This document shows positions 12,391 to 23,580 of a stretch of DNA of 64,000 nucleotides, piece by piece. The stretch comes from Trema orientale (Eukaryota; Streptophyta; Magnoliopsida; Rosales; Cannabaceae). Position 1 is the first letter of the stretch, and each line of letters opens with the position of its first letter. The stretch lies in contig JXTC01000103.1 in the NCBI GenBank assembly GCA_002914845.1, forward strand, positions 194,732 through 258,731, read 5' to 3'. The notes under the pieces are model-generated. The model saw only the letters and a list, made by a program, of their open reading frames with translations. It made no database searches and was not told the DNA's origin. The translations under genes were made by a program, and so were the position numbers.

Positions 12391-13990
12391 TCAATTATCA
12401 TTTGAACAAATTTGCACAACATTTATTTCACTTTTCTTTTGGAGTTCATGTGTAAAAAAGAATTTTGGTGAGATGTGCTTAGTTCTATCACTTTTAATAT
12501 AACCTCCTCTTATTTGGGCAATACAGGCTGCATTATCTTTGAACAATTTTGTTGGGCTTTCATTAATTGTAGGCAGCCCACATGAAATTTGGATATGTTG
12601 TACTAGAGATCTCAACCATACACATTCTTTGCTTGCTTCATGAAGTGCGATGATTTCTGCATGATTTGAGGAAGTAGCTGCAATAGTTTGCTTTGCTGAA
12701 TGCCAAGATATAGCTGTACCACTATATGTGAATAAATACCCTATTTGTGATCTTGCTTTATGTGGATCAGATAGGTAACCAGCATCTGCATAACCAACTA
12801 GTTCCGACTTTACTTGTTTTGAATAGAACAAACCTTTATCAGTTGTACCACGAAGATAACGAAATATTTGTTTGACCCCTTTCTAATGTCTACGTGTTGG
12901 AGAATGGCTATATCTTGCTAATAGATTAACTAAAAATGCTATATCTGGTCGTGTACAATTAGCGAGATACATTACTGCCCTAATTGCACTTAGATATGGT
13001 ACTTCCGGACCAAGATTTTCTTCGTTATTTTCTTCTGGACGAAAAGGATCTTTCTCAACATTAAGAGATCGTACAACCATTGGAGTACTTATTGGATGAG
13101 CTTTATCCATATTGAAACGTTTTAGAATCTTCTCTACGTAAGATGATTGATGTACAAAAATCCCTTCTGATAAATGCTAAATTTGTAGGCCAAGATAAAA
13201 TTTTGTCTTTCCTAGATCTTTCATCTCGAATTCCTTTTTCAAATATTCTATAGTCTCTATAAGCTTTTTTCTGGAGTCCCAAAAATATTTAAATCATCAA
13301 CATACACTGCAATAATAGTAAATCCAGATTTTGATTTCTTAATAAAAATACAAGGACAAATACGATTATTTATGTAACCTTCTTTTAAGAGATATTCACT
13401 AAAATGATTGTACCACATACGTTTTGATTGTTTTAAACCATACAAAGATCTTTGCAATTTCACTAAATATATCTCTCGGTTACATGCTTCTGGTATTTTA
13501 AGTCCTTCAGGGACTTTCATATAAATATCTTTATCAATGGAGCCATATAAGTAAGCTGTAACAACATCCATAAGACACATGTGAAGATTTTCAGAAATTG
13601 CCAAGCTGATTAAAAATATAAACGTAAATGCATCCACTACTGGAGAATATGTCTCCTCATAATCGATACCTGGTTTCTGTGAAAACCCTTATGCTACAAG
13701 TCGAGCTTTATATCTTAGGGCCTCATTCTTCTCATTATGTTTTCGAACAAATACCCACTTGTAACCTACAGGCTTTACACCTTCAGGTGTTTGAACTATA
13801 GGTCCAAAAACTTCACGCTTTATAAGCGAATCTAATTCTTCTCGGATTGCGTCTTTCCATTTTGGCCAATCATTTCTTTGTCGACATTGTTCAATAGATT
13901 TCGGTTCAAGATCCTCGCTTTCATTTATAATATCAGTAGCTATTACATATACAAATTTGTTATCAACAATAATTTTGTTTCGATTCCATC
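12391..13990 (-). pseudogene. copia reverse transcriptase and RNase H, fossil
   Basis: The RT part has LMDVVTAYLYGSIDKDIYMKVPEG, shortened here as the DVVTAYLYG block, then LQRSLYGLKQSKRMWY and the YVDDL catalytic box (about 13285-13300). RNase H follows at 12391-12831, with GYADAGYLSDP and the HISPKFFFTHEL tail that marks the end of copia polyproteins. The copy is broken. Confidence 0.9.
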
Positions 13991-14048
13991 TTTTTCCTGT
14001 AGTGACATAACTTATTGAAATCTCTTCATTTTCTATAATTTCAGGTAC

Positions 14049-15326
14049 CTAAACCTCTTCTGGGGTTATTTGATTATTTGTATCCACTACCTGGTTCAAA
14101 ATCATATTCTCTGCTTGAGTATTACTAATTTCAGAAGTGCCAACACGCTTATTTTGCTCCTTTCTTTTTCTTAGATTTTTATCTTTAGAACCGATTGGTC
14201 TACCACGTTTTTGGCGTTCTGTAGACGTATTTGCTAACGCACTTGAAGATTGTCTTATAGGGACATCAATTCTAATAGGAGCATTTACAGCTGGTATATG
14301 TGACTTAGTTACTTTCTTAATGTCAGTAAATGCATCTGGTAATTGATTTGCAACATTTTGCAAATGAATAATCTTTTGAACTTCCATCTCACATTGATTA
14401 GTGCGAGGATCAAAGTGAGATATTGATGATGCATTCCAAGAGATTTTTTGTCTTTCCAACTGTTGTCTTTCTCTCCCATGTGTTGGGAAAACTGTTTTAT
14501 CAAATTGACATTCAGCAAACCTTGCTGTGAGTATATCACCCATCAAGGTTTCAAGATATCTAATAATAGAAGGGGAATCATACCCAACATAAATTCCTAG
14601 TCTTCTTTGTGGACCCATTTTGGTGCGTTGTGGTAGAGTAATCGGGACATATACCGCGCAACCAAAAATTCTTAAATGGGATATGTTTGGTTCTTGACCA
14701 AATACAAGTTGTACTGGGGAGTATTCATGATATGTGGTTGGCCTAATGCGAATAAGTGCTACAGCATGCAATATAGCATGTCCCCAAGCATAGCTAGGCA
14801 AATTAGTTTTCATAAATAATGGCCTAGTAATCAATTTTAGACGTTTAATTAATGATTCCACTAACCCATTTTGGGTATGTGTATGGGCAATAGGGTACTT
14901 AACTGTAATCCCTATTGACATACAGTAATCATTAAAAGCTTGGGACATAAATTCTCCTGCATTGTCAAGACAAATTTTCTTAATTGTATAATCCGTAAAT
15001 TGTGCTCGTAGACAGATTATCTGAGCAAGAAGTTTTGCAAATGCAACATTACGAGTTGATAATAGACAAACATGTGACCAACGTATTGATGCATCTATTA
15101 GTACCATAAAATAGCGAAATGATCCATATGCAGGGATAATGGGCCCACATATATCCCCTTGTATTCGCTCTAAAAATGTAGGAGATTCAATTGCAACTTT
15201 AACTGGTGATGGCCTAATAATCAACTTTCCTTGAAAACATGCAGCATATGAAAATTCACTAGCTAAAAGAATCTTCTGGTTCTTTAAAGGATGTCCATAT
15301 GAATTTTCTACAATTCTTCGCATCAT
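14049..15326 (-). pseudogene. copia integrase, fossil
   Basis: The integrase core is clear: GDICGPI near the N-terminus, a YFMVLIDASIRW block, LDNAGEF and a NGLVESLIKRLKL block. The GKR-like C-terminal region (RIFGCAVYVPI, GIYVGYDSPSIIRYL) follows, then a charged tail. The core text matches Ty1/copia rather than gypsy integrases. Confidence 0.9.
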
Positions 15327-15378
15327 TATTGAACCCGGATAACCTAAACAATCATGCCAAAGAATAAAAGTCTTTGGA

Positions 15379-15828
15379 TCATGAATTTATCACAATATTG
15401 GACTCAATTGTATTTATGTATGTATAGTATAGTCCTGAAGAAAGAGATGGCAACTTTTCTAAAATATGCTTCTGGCATGAAACGATAGATGTAATACATA
15501 GATATTCTATGTTATTTTCATTTGTGGTCTTGATATGATTACCATTACTATATATATCTTTAAAACTTAGTAGATTTCTCTTTGATCTACTGGCATATAA
15601 AGCATTAGTTATAAAGAATTTAGTTCCACGAGGCAATATTATACTAGCTTTTCCATAACCTTCAATCAAATTGGTTGCACCAGATATAATACTGATATTA
15701 GCTTCAGATAATGTTATACTTAGAAAATATTTTTTGTCTTTAAGGATTGTATGTGTTGTTGCACTGTCTGCTAGACATAGATCCACTCCATCAATTTTTA
15801 CGCCAAGTGATTGAATAGATAAGTCCAT
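15379..15828 (-). pseudogene. copia aspartic protease region, fossil
   Basis: A LCLADSATTHTIL block (about 15750-15790) fits the copia protease active-site region, followed by GYGKASIILPRG and LYASRSKRNLLSF text found between protease and integrase in this superfamily. The copy is broken. Confidence 0.8.
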
Positions 15829-16229
15829 GTTTCTTCATGAAAATAAAGAAAAGATATAAGAAAAATAAGGCAATACAAATAAGATAATAGATAAATGTAT
15901 TTATTTTAAAATTAGGTACACATTGAAAATACCATACTAAAATTAAAAATCACAAACCATAATGCAAATCACACTAGATTTTTAAAACCATAAACTGCAA
16001 CTTTCAACACACTCAAACAACACATATCATACACTTAAAACTCCTAGAAATAACTTAGTGCAACATCACATGGTCTTCTTGTTTCCGTCAATAAGGTTAT
16101 CATAATTCTCAAGGCAGTCCTCTATACCAAAGTTATTGAAATCCATAAGATAATTAGGATCCATAGGTTCTTCAAGATCCATAACATCATTAAGATCAGC
16201 AAAATTTGTTTATATAGTTTTTCCTTTTC

Positions 16230-17186
16230 CTTTCAATGAGGCCTGATAGAGGTCAACAAGATGCTTTAGTGTATGATATGTACGAGACCAATGTCCTCTC
16301 ATTCCACATCTAAAACACATGTTTTCTTTGTTCTTGGAAGATTTGTCATTAAAGCCTTGCCCTTTCTCTTGCTTTTCTTCTGCATAGTTTTTCTTATAAT
16401 TTGGGGAGTTTCCATTATGACTACCACGATGCCAAGTATTATTACGACCACGTCCTCAGCCACGACCACGACCATAATATTGACCAGGACCATGACCACG
16501 ACCACGTCCATTAAAAGATATTGCATTCACTTCAGGGAATGATTTAGTTCCATCCACTTCAGGAAATGGCTTAAAACCAACAGCATTCACATCTGGGAAT
16601 GGAGTTGAACCAGTTGGATGTGATTGGTGGTTTTTCATTAGTAATTCATTATTTTACTCTGCCACTAGAAGACAAGATATCAACTCTGAATATTTTTTGA
16701 AACCTCGTTCTCTGTATTGCTGCTGCAGGAGCACATTTGAGGCATGAAAGGTTGAAAAAGTTTTTTTCTAACATGTCTTCATCAGTAATCTTCTCCCTGC
16801 ATAATTTCAATTGAGAGCTAATCTTAAAAATTACGGAGTTATATTTACTAACAGTTTTAAAATCTTGCAAGCGCAAGTGCATCCAATCATAGCGAGCTTA
16901 TGGGAGTATTACGGTCTTTTGGTGGTCATATCTTTCCTTCAAATTTAGCCAAAGGATTAATGGATTAGATACCGTAAGATATTCAGATTTCAATCCTTCA
17001 TGAAGATGACGTCGAAGGAATATCATCGCTTTTGCGCGATCCTGTTGGGATGCTTCATTCCCTTCTTTGATCATCTCTCCAAGGTTCATAGCATCAAGGT
17101 GGATTTGAGCATCAAGAGTCCATGCTAAATAATTTTTTCCCCGAAATATCAAGAGCTACAAACTCTAGTTTTGCCAAGTTTGCCAT
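16230..17186 (-). pseudogene. copia gag, fossil
   Basis: The minus-strand start at 17186 opens a gag with GKNYLAWTLDAQIHLDAMNL (UBN2-type domain). Glycine/arginine-rich text follows near 16440-16510, then a CCHC-type knuckle near 16290-16320 (CFRCGMRGHW). The copy is broken. The lineage within copia is not assigned. Confidence 0.8.
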
Positions 17187-17400
17187 AATATAAGCTATCA
17201 TAAGAAGTAATAAGATGAATTAAGATAATAAAATATAAAATAAAATTGATTAATTTGTACACGAGAAACAAACAGATAAAAATTAATAAATAAAAGTTAC
17301 AACTTATAATCTTATCATGTAGATATCATAAAAATATAGAAATACATATAATTGTTGTAATAGTAAGCTAACATTAAACTAACAAAAGAAACATAAATTT

Positions 17401-18121
17401 AAATATGAAATTTATTACTGACCATTCTATTAAAATAATATAAATCTATTATTCATAAGTTATACAATATTATGCTAGTTATTATAAAAGTCGTTAAAAT
17501 ATTATAAAGCTATTGTAGCAATAAACATATATATAAATTGTACTAATAGTATGATCTTAAAATTAAAAACACATGCAATATATGATTGATAACTATATAA
17601 AAGATAAAAATATATAATAGCTATCAAGAGAAAATTTATGTTCCAACATAAGAAGTGTAAAAACTATCATATTAGGATTATAAATAACAACTTTGTTAAA
17701 GCCATGATCCAATAAGTAATAATAACTTATCTTCTGATAGTTTTACCTCACACAAAGAAACGACGGTAGGAGACTATTCGTGCTGATAACGTAATATGAA
17801 AATATAGTAAAGGACAAATACCATAAGAGAAAAGATAGGCAAAAGAGAGACAATAGAAATATAGCATACTATTTTCATATCCCTTCACAAGCTCAACACT
17901 TCTCTATTTATAGGCCAATGCTCATGAATATGAGGTAAACATAAAGTCATGAGTTACATAAGTTACAATGAAGTTAATATATGAATTATAACACTATTAA
18001 GTAAATGACTTGAATAAGGGGGTTAAAGATAGCTTTAAGAGGGATGTTATCCAACTCAATATTCATATATGTAGGTTATGGAATACCAAAGGTGGCATCC
18101 ACTATTTATTAGTTTATAACA
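17401..18121 (-). repeat. 5' end repeat (LTR plus leader) of the copia element
   Basis: This is the partner of 11323-12044, offset by 6078 bases. The minus-strand LTR begins TGTTATAAACT at 18121. TTATCAGCACGA lies about 330 bases in. Confidence 0.88.
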
Positions 18122-18817
18122 GGATATACATAATAGTTTATATTTTGAAAGGAAATTTTATTAAAAGAGAAAAGATAAAAAAAATCAGTCAAAGGTATAA
18201 AAAGACAAACCTAAACTCAAATAAAAAGACAACAAGGCAAATAAGACCACCGCATCTTATTTTTTATTTTTAAGGAAAGTCAAGCCAACTTATCTACACA
18301 AGAGTGGGCCTCTATATACATGAGATTTACATATGGGGTGTAGGTTACTGGTACCTAGGAATTTTTTATTTCCAATTAAAAGAGAGAGCATTAGATTTCA
18401 ATGAAAAAAAAAAATACCACTATCATTCATACTTTGCCCCTCGATCTCTCGATACAATCCTACCCTCAGCCAACATAGTACACGTCAACGAAGCGTTTAT
18501 CAGTTGATTGCCCCTCTGCAACGGGCTTGGAGAAGGCCTAGGATTGCTGAAGTATCACTTCATGCATGTATTAGAGAACAATACTCTGTCGTTGTGTTTC
18601 ACATGCCACGTATGTCTTTTCAACGGTGAAGCCAAGTTTCTGGGGACATTTGCCACCCTAGCTCTTTCAAAAATACTAGATCTTTAATTCAGACCCAAAT
18701 AAAACAAAACACCAAAAGCATACATATTAAACTATAGTAAGTTTGAAGAATGTGAAAAGTCGAAATAATGTTGGAGTTTTAGCATTCAATTGAAAATTTA
18801 TCTATTGTGGGAATGGT
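18122..18817. other. Intergenic DNA, no recognised gene
   Basis: This is AT-rich with a moderately GC-richer patch at 18500-18670. Short open frames at 18010-18273 and 18304-18507 show no domain. Nothing else is supported. Confidence 0.4.
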
Positions 18818-18829
18818 GAAACCCCTAGT
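18818..18829. repeat. LINE target-site duplication, left copy
   Basis: GAAACCCCTAGT is identical to 21373-21384 and directly abuts the poly-T that begins at 18831. Confidence 0.92.
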
Positions 18830-18867
<38 letters not shown>

Positions 18868-19118
18868 TGAAAAGTTGCAGACTAACACAAACTAAAAAAC
18901 AAACAGTTAAGGATACAAGAAAACTAATCTCCATTCAGTGGAAGAACCAGAATCCACTGAGGAGATTGACACATTAGAGCTATTCGAACAGCAAAAGGAT
19001 TCCAAGAGGCCTAGTCTACTTACATAATGAGCAAAGATATTTACATCCCTAGGAATCCAACCAAAAAACAATTAAATCAAAGTATTGAGAAAGTTTTTTA
19101 GTAATAGAAACATACGAC

Positions 19119-20711
19119 TCAGCTTCCCAAGAAATTGTATCCACGACTTTTTAAGGCCGTAATTACATTTAGGGAGTCTCCTTCTAGAATCACCCTTCTC
19201 CAACCCTTCCTCAATGCCAACTCAACTCCCTTTAACATAGCAAAAGCTTCAGCATCTTCAACAGAGTCACATATCCCTCTGAAGATTTGAACAACTAAAG
19301 GTTCACCCTCAGAATCTCTAGCTATTACACTTACTGCTGTAGCAGAATTAGTAAGAGAAGCATCAACATTAATCTTAATAAATTCTCTTTTAGGAGGAGT
19401 CCAAGAGATTGGATTACAGTAATGATTGCTGACTTCCACAATTGAATACTCAACTGCTCTGCAAATTTGGAATTCCTCCACTTTTTTAGAACGACGAAAA
19501 ATACAATGGAGGGGCTCTGGAGAAGATTTACCGTGAACAACCTCATTACGAGCCCACCAAATGCAATCCAAAATGCAAGCTCCCCAAAGAGAAAAGAACC
19601 AAGCACTTTCTGTAGTTTTAAAGAGATATTGGGGAGGGCTCACAACTACATTCACCATCTCTACAATATCAAAATTATGCCACCAAATATTTGATCTAAT
19701 AGAGAAAGGTGAACCAAACCATAAAGCTGAGGCAAATTGGCATTGAAAAAATAGATGAATATAAGTCTTAGGCTCAGAACCACAAAGAGGACAAGAAATA
19801 TTAATATTGCTTGAAAATTGAGAGAGCTTACTTCTCAAATGGAGAGTTTCAACAGCTATTCTCCATAGCAAGACCTTCAGTCTTTCATAAATTTTTGATT
19901 TCCAAATGTTTCGCCAGTATCTTATCGTAGGAGAACTAAATCTGTACTCTTGATCAAGAAGATAGACAGTTTTGACACTGAACCTCCCCGTCCTTGAGCC
20001 CATCCAAATGAGCCTGTCACATGCTTGTGAACCCAACCAGTGAATCTTTAATATTTGTTTCATAGAAATATCATCAAAAAGATTCCTCAAAATTTCTATT
20101 TTCTAACCGCCATTTTCATCATCCCACAAATCTGCCACAACCAAATTAACATTCCCTGCTTCGAAATTTCTTGGGCGGGGTCGGAAGTTATTCATCCAAG
20201 GAATCCATGGGTCTTCCCAAATATTAACAGAAGATTGAGCTCCCACCTTAAAGTAGAACCCTCTACAAATGATGTCTTTGCATTTAAGAATCCCTTTCCA
20301 AGCCCAAGAATTGGACTTTGATGGTCGGCATTGCACAAATTGCGAATGTCTAAAATACTTGTCTTTCAAACAACGAACCCACAACTTATTCTTCTCAGTT
20401 TGTAAGCTCCAGCCCAGTTTGGCAATCAACGCTCTATTGATATCATGAAACTTCCTGAAGCCCAATCTTCCCAAGGCTTTGGATTGACAAACTGCATCCC
20501 AAGCTTTAGGATGCCAAAATCTCTCAAGATGGGTACTCCCACGCCACCAAAACTTCATAACTGCCCTATCTAACTCATCACATATATTTTTGGGAAGCAT
20601 GAAAGTTGACATAGTGTGAATTGGCATGGAGATAACCACTAATCTGATTAAGGTACCATGACCAGCAAAGGAAAGAAGTTTGGATTTCCAACCATTTAAT
20701 TTATCCATCAC
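19119..20711 (-). pseudogene. LINE ORF2 C-terminal half: zf-RVT and RNase H
   Basis: The segment 20103-20711 reads KLNGWKSKLLSFAGHGTLIRLV...MLPKNICDELDR, the standard region after the RT. The segment 19119-20090 gives the zf-RVT domain (CPLCGSEP, FFQCQFASALW) and an RNase H domain beginning INVDASLTNSATAVSVIARD with EDAEAFAMLKGVELA. The frame is lost at about 19119, since the continuation WEAESYVSITKKLS lies in another frame. The two open stretches are separated by a stop near 20103. Confidence 0.88.
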
Positions 20712-20837
20712 CTTTTGCTTTAGACTTTCAAAGGCAACTTTCTTATTTTTGCCAATAAAAAGTCTATTACCTAAATATTTTGTTTCCTCGCTCAGTTTCT
20801 TTAGAGGCCAACCTGTCTGAGATATCTCTGCGTAATT

Positions 20838-21372
20838 CTAGAAACATTTCTCAGACCAAAAAATCCTAGATTTATCTACATTGACTCTCAAACTCGACCA
20901 AGCACAAAAGATTTCTATACAATTCTTCACCACCTCAAATTCACCACTATTAGCTCGACAATAACACATCAGATCATCGAAAAAAAATAAATGTGAAATA
21001 GGTGGAGCTCCTCGGAAAATTTTAATACTATGAATTTCTCCAGTCTGTTCTCTATAAGCTAGTAATCTGGAAAGCACCTCTGCACAAGAAATAAATAGGT
21101 AAGGAGAAAGGGTTCTCCAGTCTGTTCTCTATAAGCTAGTAATCTGGAAAGCACCTCTGCACAAGAAATAAATAGGTAAGGAGAAAGGGGATCTCCTTGG
21201 CGAATTCCCCTCTGAACTCCAAAAAAACCCCAAGTGCTACCATTTAGAAGGATTGAGAACGAAACAAAGGATATACATTGAAAGACCATATTGCAAAACT
21301 TAGAATTAAAGCCCAGGGAACTTAACACATCTACAACAAAGCTCCATTCCAAACTGTCATAAGCCTTAGTCA
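20838..21372 (-). pseudogene. LINE ORF2 reverse transcriptase fragment
   Basis: The conserved GIRQGDPLSPYLFISCAEVL block and the catalytic box FFDDLMCY (normally FADD) are visible. The domain begins abruptly at TKAYDSLEWSF, where the element is truncated. The 77-bp duplication (21036-21112 and 21113-21189) repeats the PLSPYLFISCAEVLSRLLAY region and shifts the frame, because 77 is not a multiple of three. Confidence 0.88.
21036..21189. repeat. 77-bp perfect tandem duplication inside the LINE
   Basis: Bases 21036-21112 are repeated exactly at 21113-21189. The lack of differences indicates a recent event, much younger than the LINE decay. Confidence 0.93.
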
Positions 21373-21384
21373 GAAACCCCTAGT
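21373..21384. repeat. LINE target-site duplication, right copy
   Basis: GAAACCCCTAGT is identical to 18818-18829. Confidence 0.92.
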
Positions 21385-21949
21385 TAAGTACACAAACTGT
21401 AATGTATAATATATGCACTGGCTGTGACATTAATTTTAACTGCGAGTACAGTACAATATAGACTTCCCCGTACCAACTGAACACAGAAAGTAGAATGGTG
21501 GCCACAAGGGACCTCCACGTACCAACTGGACACAGCATGGGCCTATCTCCCCGAATCTCCATTCAACAAAACAAGACACAAACTGACTAAGAGTACTAAA
21601 GCAAAAACATCGAGAAAAATGCGAGTAATTAAAACCACATCCCAGATTCGCAGTCATGGGAATCCGATCCGGCAGACATGGTGACAACCCCAGCAGACCA
21701 ATCCGAGAAGAGATCCAGAGTTTGCCAAATGCCACGGCCATTGGCCACACCTCCTTGCTGGATTTTAAAGGCTAAAGGCTTAGGAATGCTTTATTGGGAT
21801 AATTATATCTACGATATAAATAGTTCAAAACACAAACCACGCACCGATGCACATCTAGTATGTAAAGATCCAATAATACAGATTCACTTAAACATAATAG
21901 AAATAATTACTCTCTTCTTTTGTTGATTCGCATAGTACTCCCATGCACT
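21385..21949. other. Decarboxylase 3' flank and intergenic DNA
   Basis: No gene is recognised. A short imperfect direct repeat (GTACCAACTG.ACACAG near 21470 and 21521) is present. The part next to 21949 should hold the 3' UTR of the minus-strand decarboxylase. Confidence 0.4.
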
Positions 21950-23476
21950 TTAACTTTTGAACAGTTCATCAGCTCCCTCCTTGATCAACCTCCACGCGGC
22001 AATGACGTGGCACTCTTCTGTAAGCGTGGCTCCCACAGCGAACCTCAGCATATATACTCCACCGACTATGGTGTGCGTCATGTAAATCTTTCCACTCGAG
22101 TTGACCCAATCAAGCAGCTTTCGGTTCAACAACTCGGTGTGACCCGACTCAACTTCCGGATACGGGTTGAACCGGAAACACACTAACGCGAACCGTATCG
22201 GCACTACGATCTCGAACCTCGGGTCGGACCTGACGAACCGTTCAAACTTCTTGGCCATACGAACATCGGACCTTATATGGTTCTGAAGGTTTTCAACGCC
22301 GTAGCTACGAAGCACGAACCATAGCCGGATCGACTTGAACCTCCGACCCGTACCCACTTGCCAGTCCTTGTAGTCCACCACCGAGTCAGACTCACTGGGT
22401 TTGTTCTTCAAGTACTCGGGGTTCGTACTCAACGCTTTCACCAACTGAGCCGAACTCTTAACCCACAAGCAACAACAGTCGAGGTAACTGAGCAGCCACT
22501 TATGTGGACTCAAACTCAGCGAGTCAACTCGCTCCACCCCGTTTAGGAAGTGTCTGAACTCGGGACAAATGCACGCGCTCCCACCGTACGCGGCGTCCAC
22601 GTGGAACCACATCCCGTACGCTCCCGCCACGTCAGCCAGCGGCTCCAGGGGATCGACGGCGGTCGTGGAAGTCGTCCCCACCGTCGCGCACAGGTAGAGT
22701 GGGACCAACCCTTGTGCCACGTCATCTTTAACGACCCGCCCGAGGTTCTCGGGGCACAGCGAGAAACCTTGGGCGAGGTTCGTGGGGATTGATCGTATGT
22801 TGCTGGGGTGTATCCCCGCCAGCCTGGAGGCCTTCGAGAACGTCGAGTGGGTCTGGTCGGAGCTGTAGACGACGAGCTTTTGCATGTTCTTGGCGCCGAT
22901 ATGGTCGAGCGCTCTGTCACGTGCCGCAATGAGGGTCACGAGGATGGACTCACTAGTGGTGTTCTGAATGACGCCGCCGCCGCTGCCGCCGGTGTCGTTG
23001 TCTCCGGCGAACGTGAAACACTTGGGGAGCCGGAGCATGTTGGCCAGCCAGTCCATGACGACCATCTCGAGCTCCGTGACGGCCGGAGACGCCAGCCAGT
23101 TGAACCCGACGGCGTTGAAACCGGTGCAAAGCATTTCGCCGAGGAAGGCGGCGGTGCTGACGGTGGCCGGAAAGAAGGCGAAGAAGTTAGGGCTTAGCCA
23201 ATGGGTCATGGCAGGGATAATGAGACTGTTAATGTCGTTGAAAATGGCTTCAAGCGGTTCGGGTTGGTTTGGGGCAGTATGGGGCAACCGGGTACGGATA
23301 TAACCCGGTTGGACTTGGCTGAGAACTGGGTAGGACTCGATTTTGGTGTAGTAATCTGCTATGAAGTCGACCATCTGGTGGGCCTGTTTGCGAAATTCTT
23401 CTGGGTTTAAAGGCTTGAAATCACTAAGTTGGGAAGAAGCAGACTCGTCACTTGAGCTCAGGTCAAGGCTACCCAT
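21950..23476 (-). CDS. TDC: Aromatic L-amino acid decarboxylase, probable tryptophan decarboxylase
   Basis: This is an intact, intronless frame of 508 residues, the usual length for plant cytosolic group II PLP decarboxylases. Tryptophan decarboxylase converts tryptophan to tryptamine, feeding indole alkaloid, serotonin or related amine pathways. Visible residues are the PLP lysine in SPHKWLL (K326), the ring-stacking histidine in DQTHST (H209) and HVDAAYGG with the PLP-nitrogen Asp (D294). LSTNPEYLKN has Tyr (Y355), which marks true decarboxylases; aldehyde synthases have Phe. DWQVGTGRRF has Gly (G377) where tyrosine decarboxylases carry Ser. The text GVIQNTTSES also matches the TDC branch. 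The start is set at the second Met (MGSLD); an in-frame Met 39 bases upstream would add a hydrophobic leader unusual for this cytosolic enzyme. Unusual is a longer glycine loop (GDNDTGGSGGG) than the family norm. Substrate specificity is inferred, not shown. Confidence 0.93.
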   Translation of the reverse strand: MGSLDLSSSDESASSQLSDFKPLNPEEFRKQAHQMVDFIADYYTKIESYPVLSQVQPGYIRTRLPHTAPNQPEPLEAIFNDINSLIIPAMTHWLSPNFFAFFPATVSTAAFLGEMLCTGFNAVGFNWLASPAVTELEMVVMDWLANMLRLPKCFTFAGDNDTGGSGGGVIQNTTSESILVTLIAARDRALDHIGAKNMQKLVVYSSDQTHSTFSKASRLAGIHPSNIRSIPTNLAQGFSLCPENLGRVVKDDVAQGLVPLYLCATVGTTSTTAVDPLEPLADVAGAYGMWFHVDAAYGGSACICPEFRHFLNGVERVDSLSLSPHKWLLSYLDCCCLWVKSSAQLVKALSTNPEYLKNKPSESDSVVDYKDWQVGTGRRFKSIRLWFVLRSYGVENLQNHIRSDVRMAKKFERFVRSDPRFEIVVPIRFALVCFRFNPYPEVESGHTELLNRKLLDWVNSSGKIYMTHTIVGGVYMLRFAVGATLTEECHVIAAWRLIKEGADELFKS

Positions 23477-23572
23477 TTCAAGTAGTAGTATGATTGGTAG
23501 TGAAAATGGTAGCAATGGCGAAGTTTGTCTTGATGAAGGTGTGGATGGTCATGTGAACTCAAAAGGGGTTTA

Positions 23573-23580
23573 ATTTATAA
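23573..23580 (-). promoter_or_regulatory. Probable TATA box of the decarboxylase gene
   Basis: Minus-strand TTATAAAT lies about 97 bases upstream of the chosen ATG at 23476, leaving room for a short 5' UTR, which is typical for plant genes. Confidence 0.55.

Larger units (their letters stand above)
11323..18121 (-). mobile_element. Ty1/copia LTR retrotransposon, minus strand, broken
   Basis: Read on the minus strand, a leader, gag, protease, integrase, RT and RNase H follow in the Ty1/copia order. They lie between two nearly identical end repeats, 17401-18121 and 11323-12044. A purine-rich tract (minus CCAAGGGGGAG, plus 12045-12055) adjoins the 3' repeat. The element is a fossil with several breaks in its coding parts. 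No matching target-site duplication is visible at its outer edges. By eye the outer 330 bases of the two repeats differ at about 15 positions, making this the youngest of the LTR elements here. Confidence 0.93.
18831..21372 (-). mobile_element. 5'-truncated L1-type LINE, minus strand
   Basis: A perfect 12-bp duplication of the target flanks this insertion. A poly-A tail (plus-strand T-run 18831-18864) marks its 3' end. The coding text is ORF2 of a plant L1: RT motifs, a maturase-like C-terminal region, a zinc-ribbon-like CPLCGS and an RNase H domain. It is truncated at its 5' side within the RT domain (TKAYDSLEWSF at the very edge). The copy is dead: it has stops, a frame change near 19119 in RNase H, and a 77-bp tandem duplication within RT. 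Confidence 0.93.

Noticed and set aside
16273-16542. Thr-rich plus-strand frame and overlapping minus-strand Val-rich frame
   Set aside because: Both are shadows of the Gly/Arg-rich part of the copia gag.
22358-23410. Several open frames on the plus strand and in other frames across the decarboxylase
   Set aside because: They are antisense or shifted shadows of the GC-rich decarboxylase CDS and show no domains.
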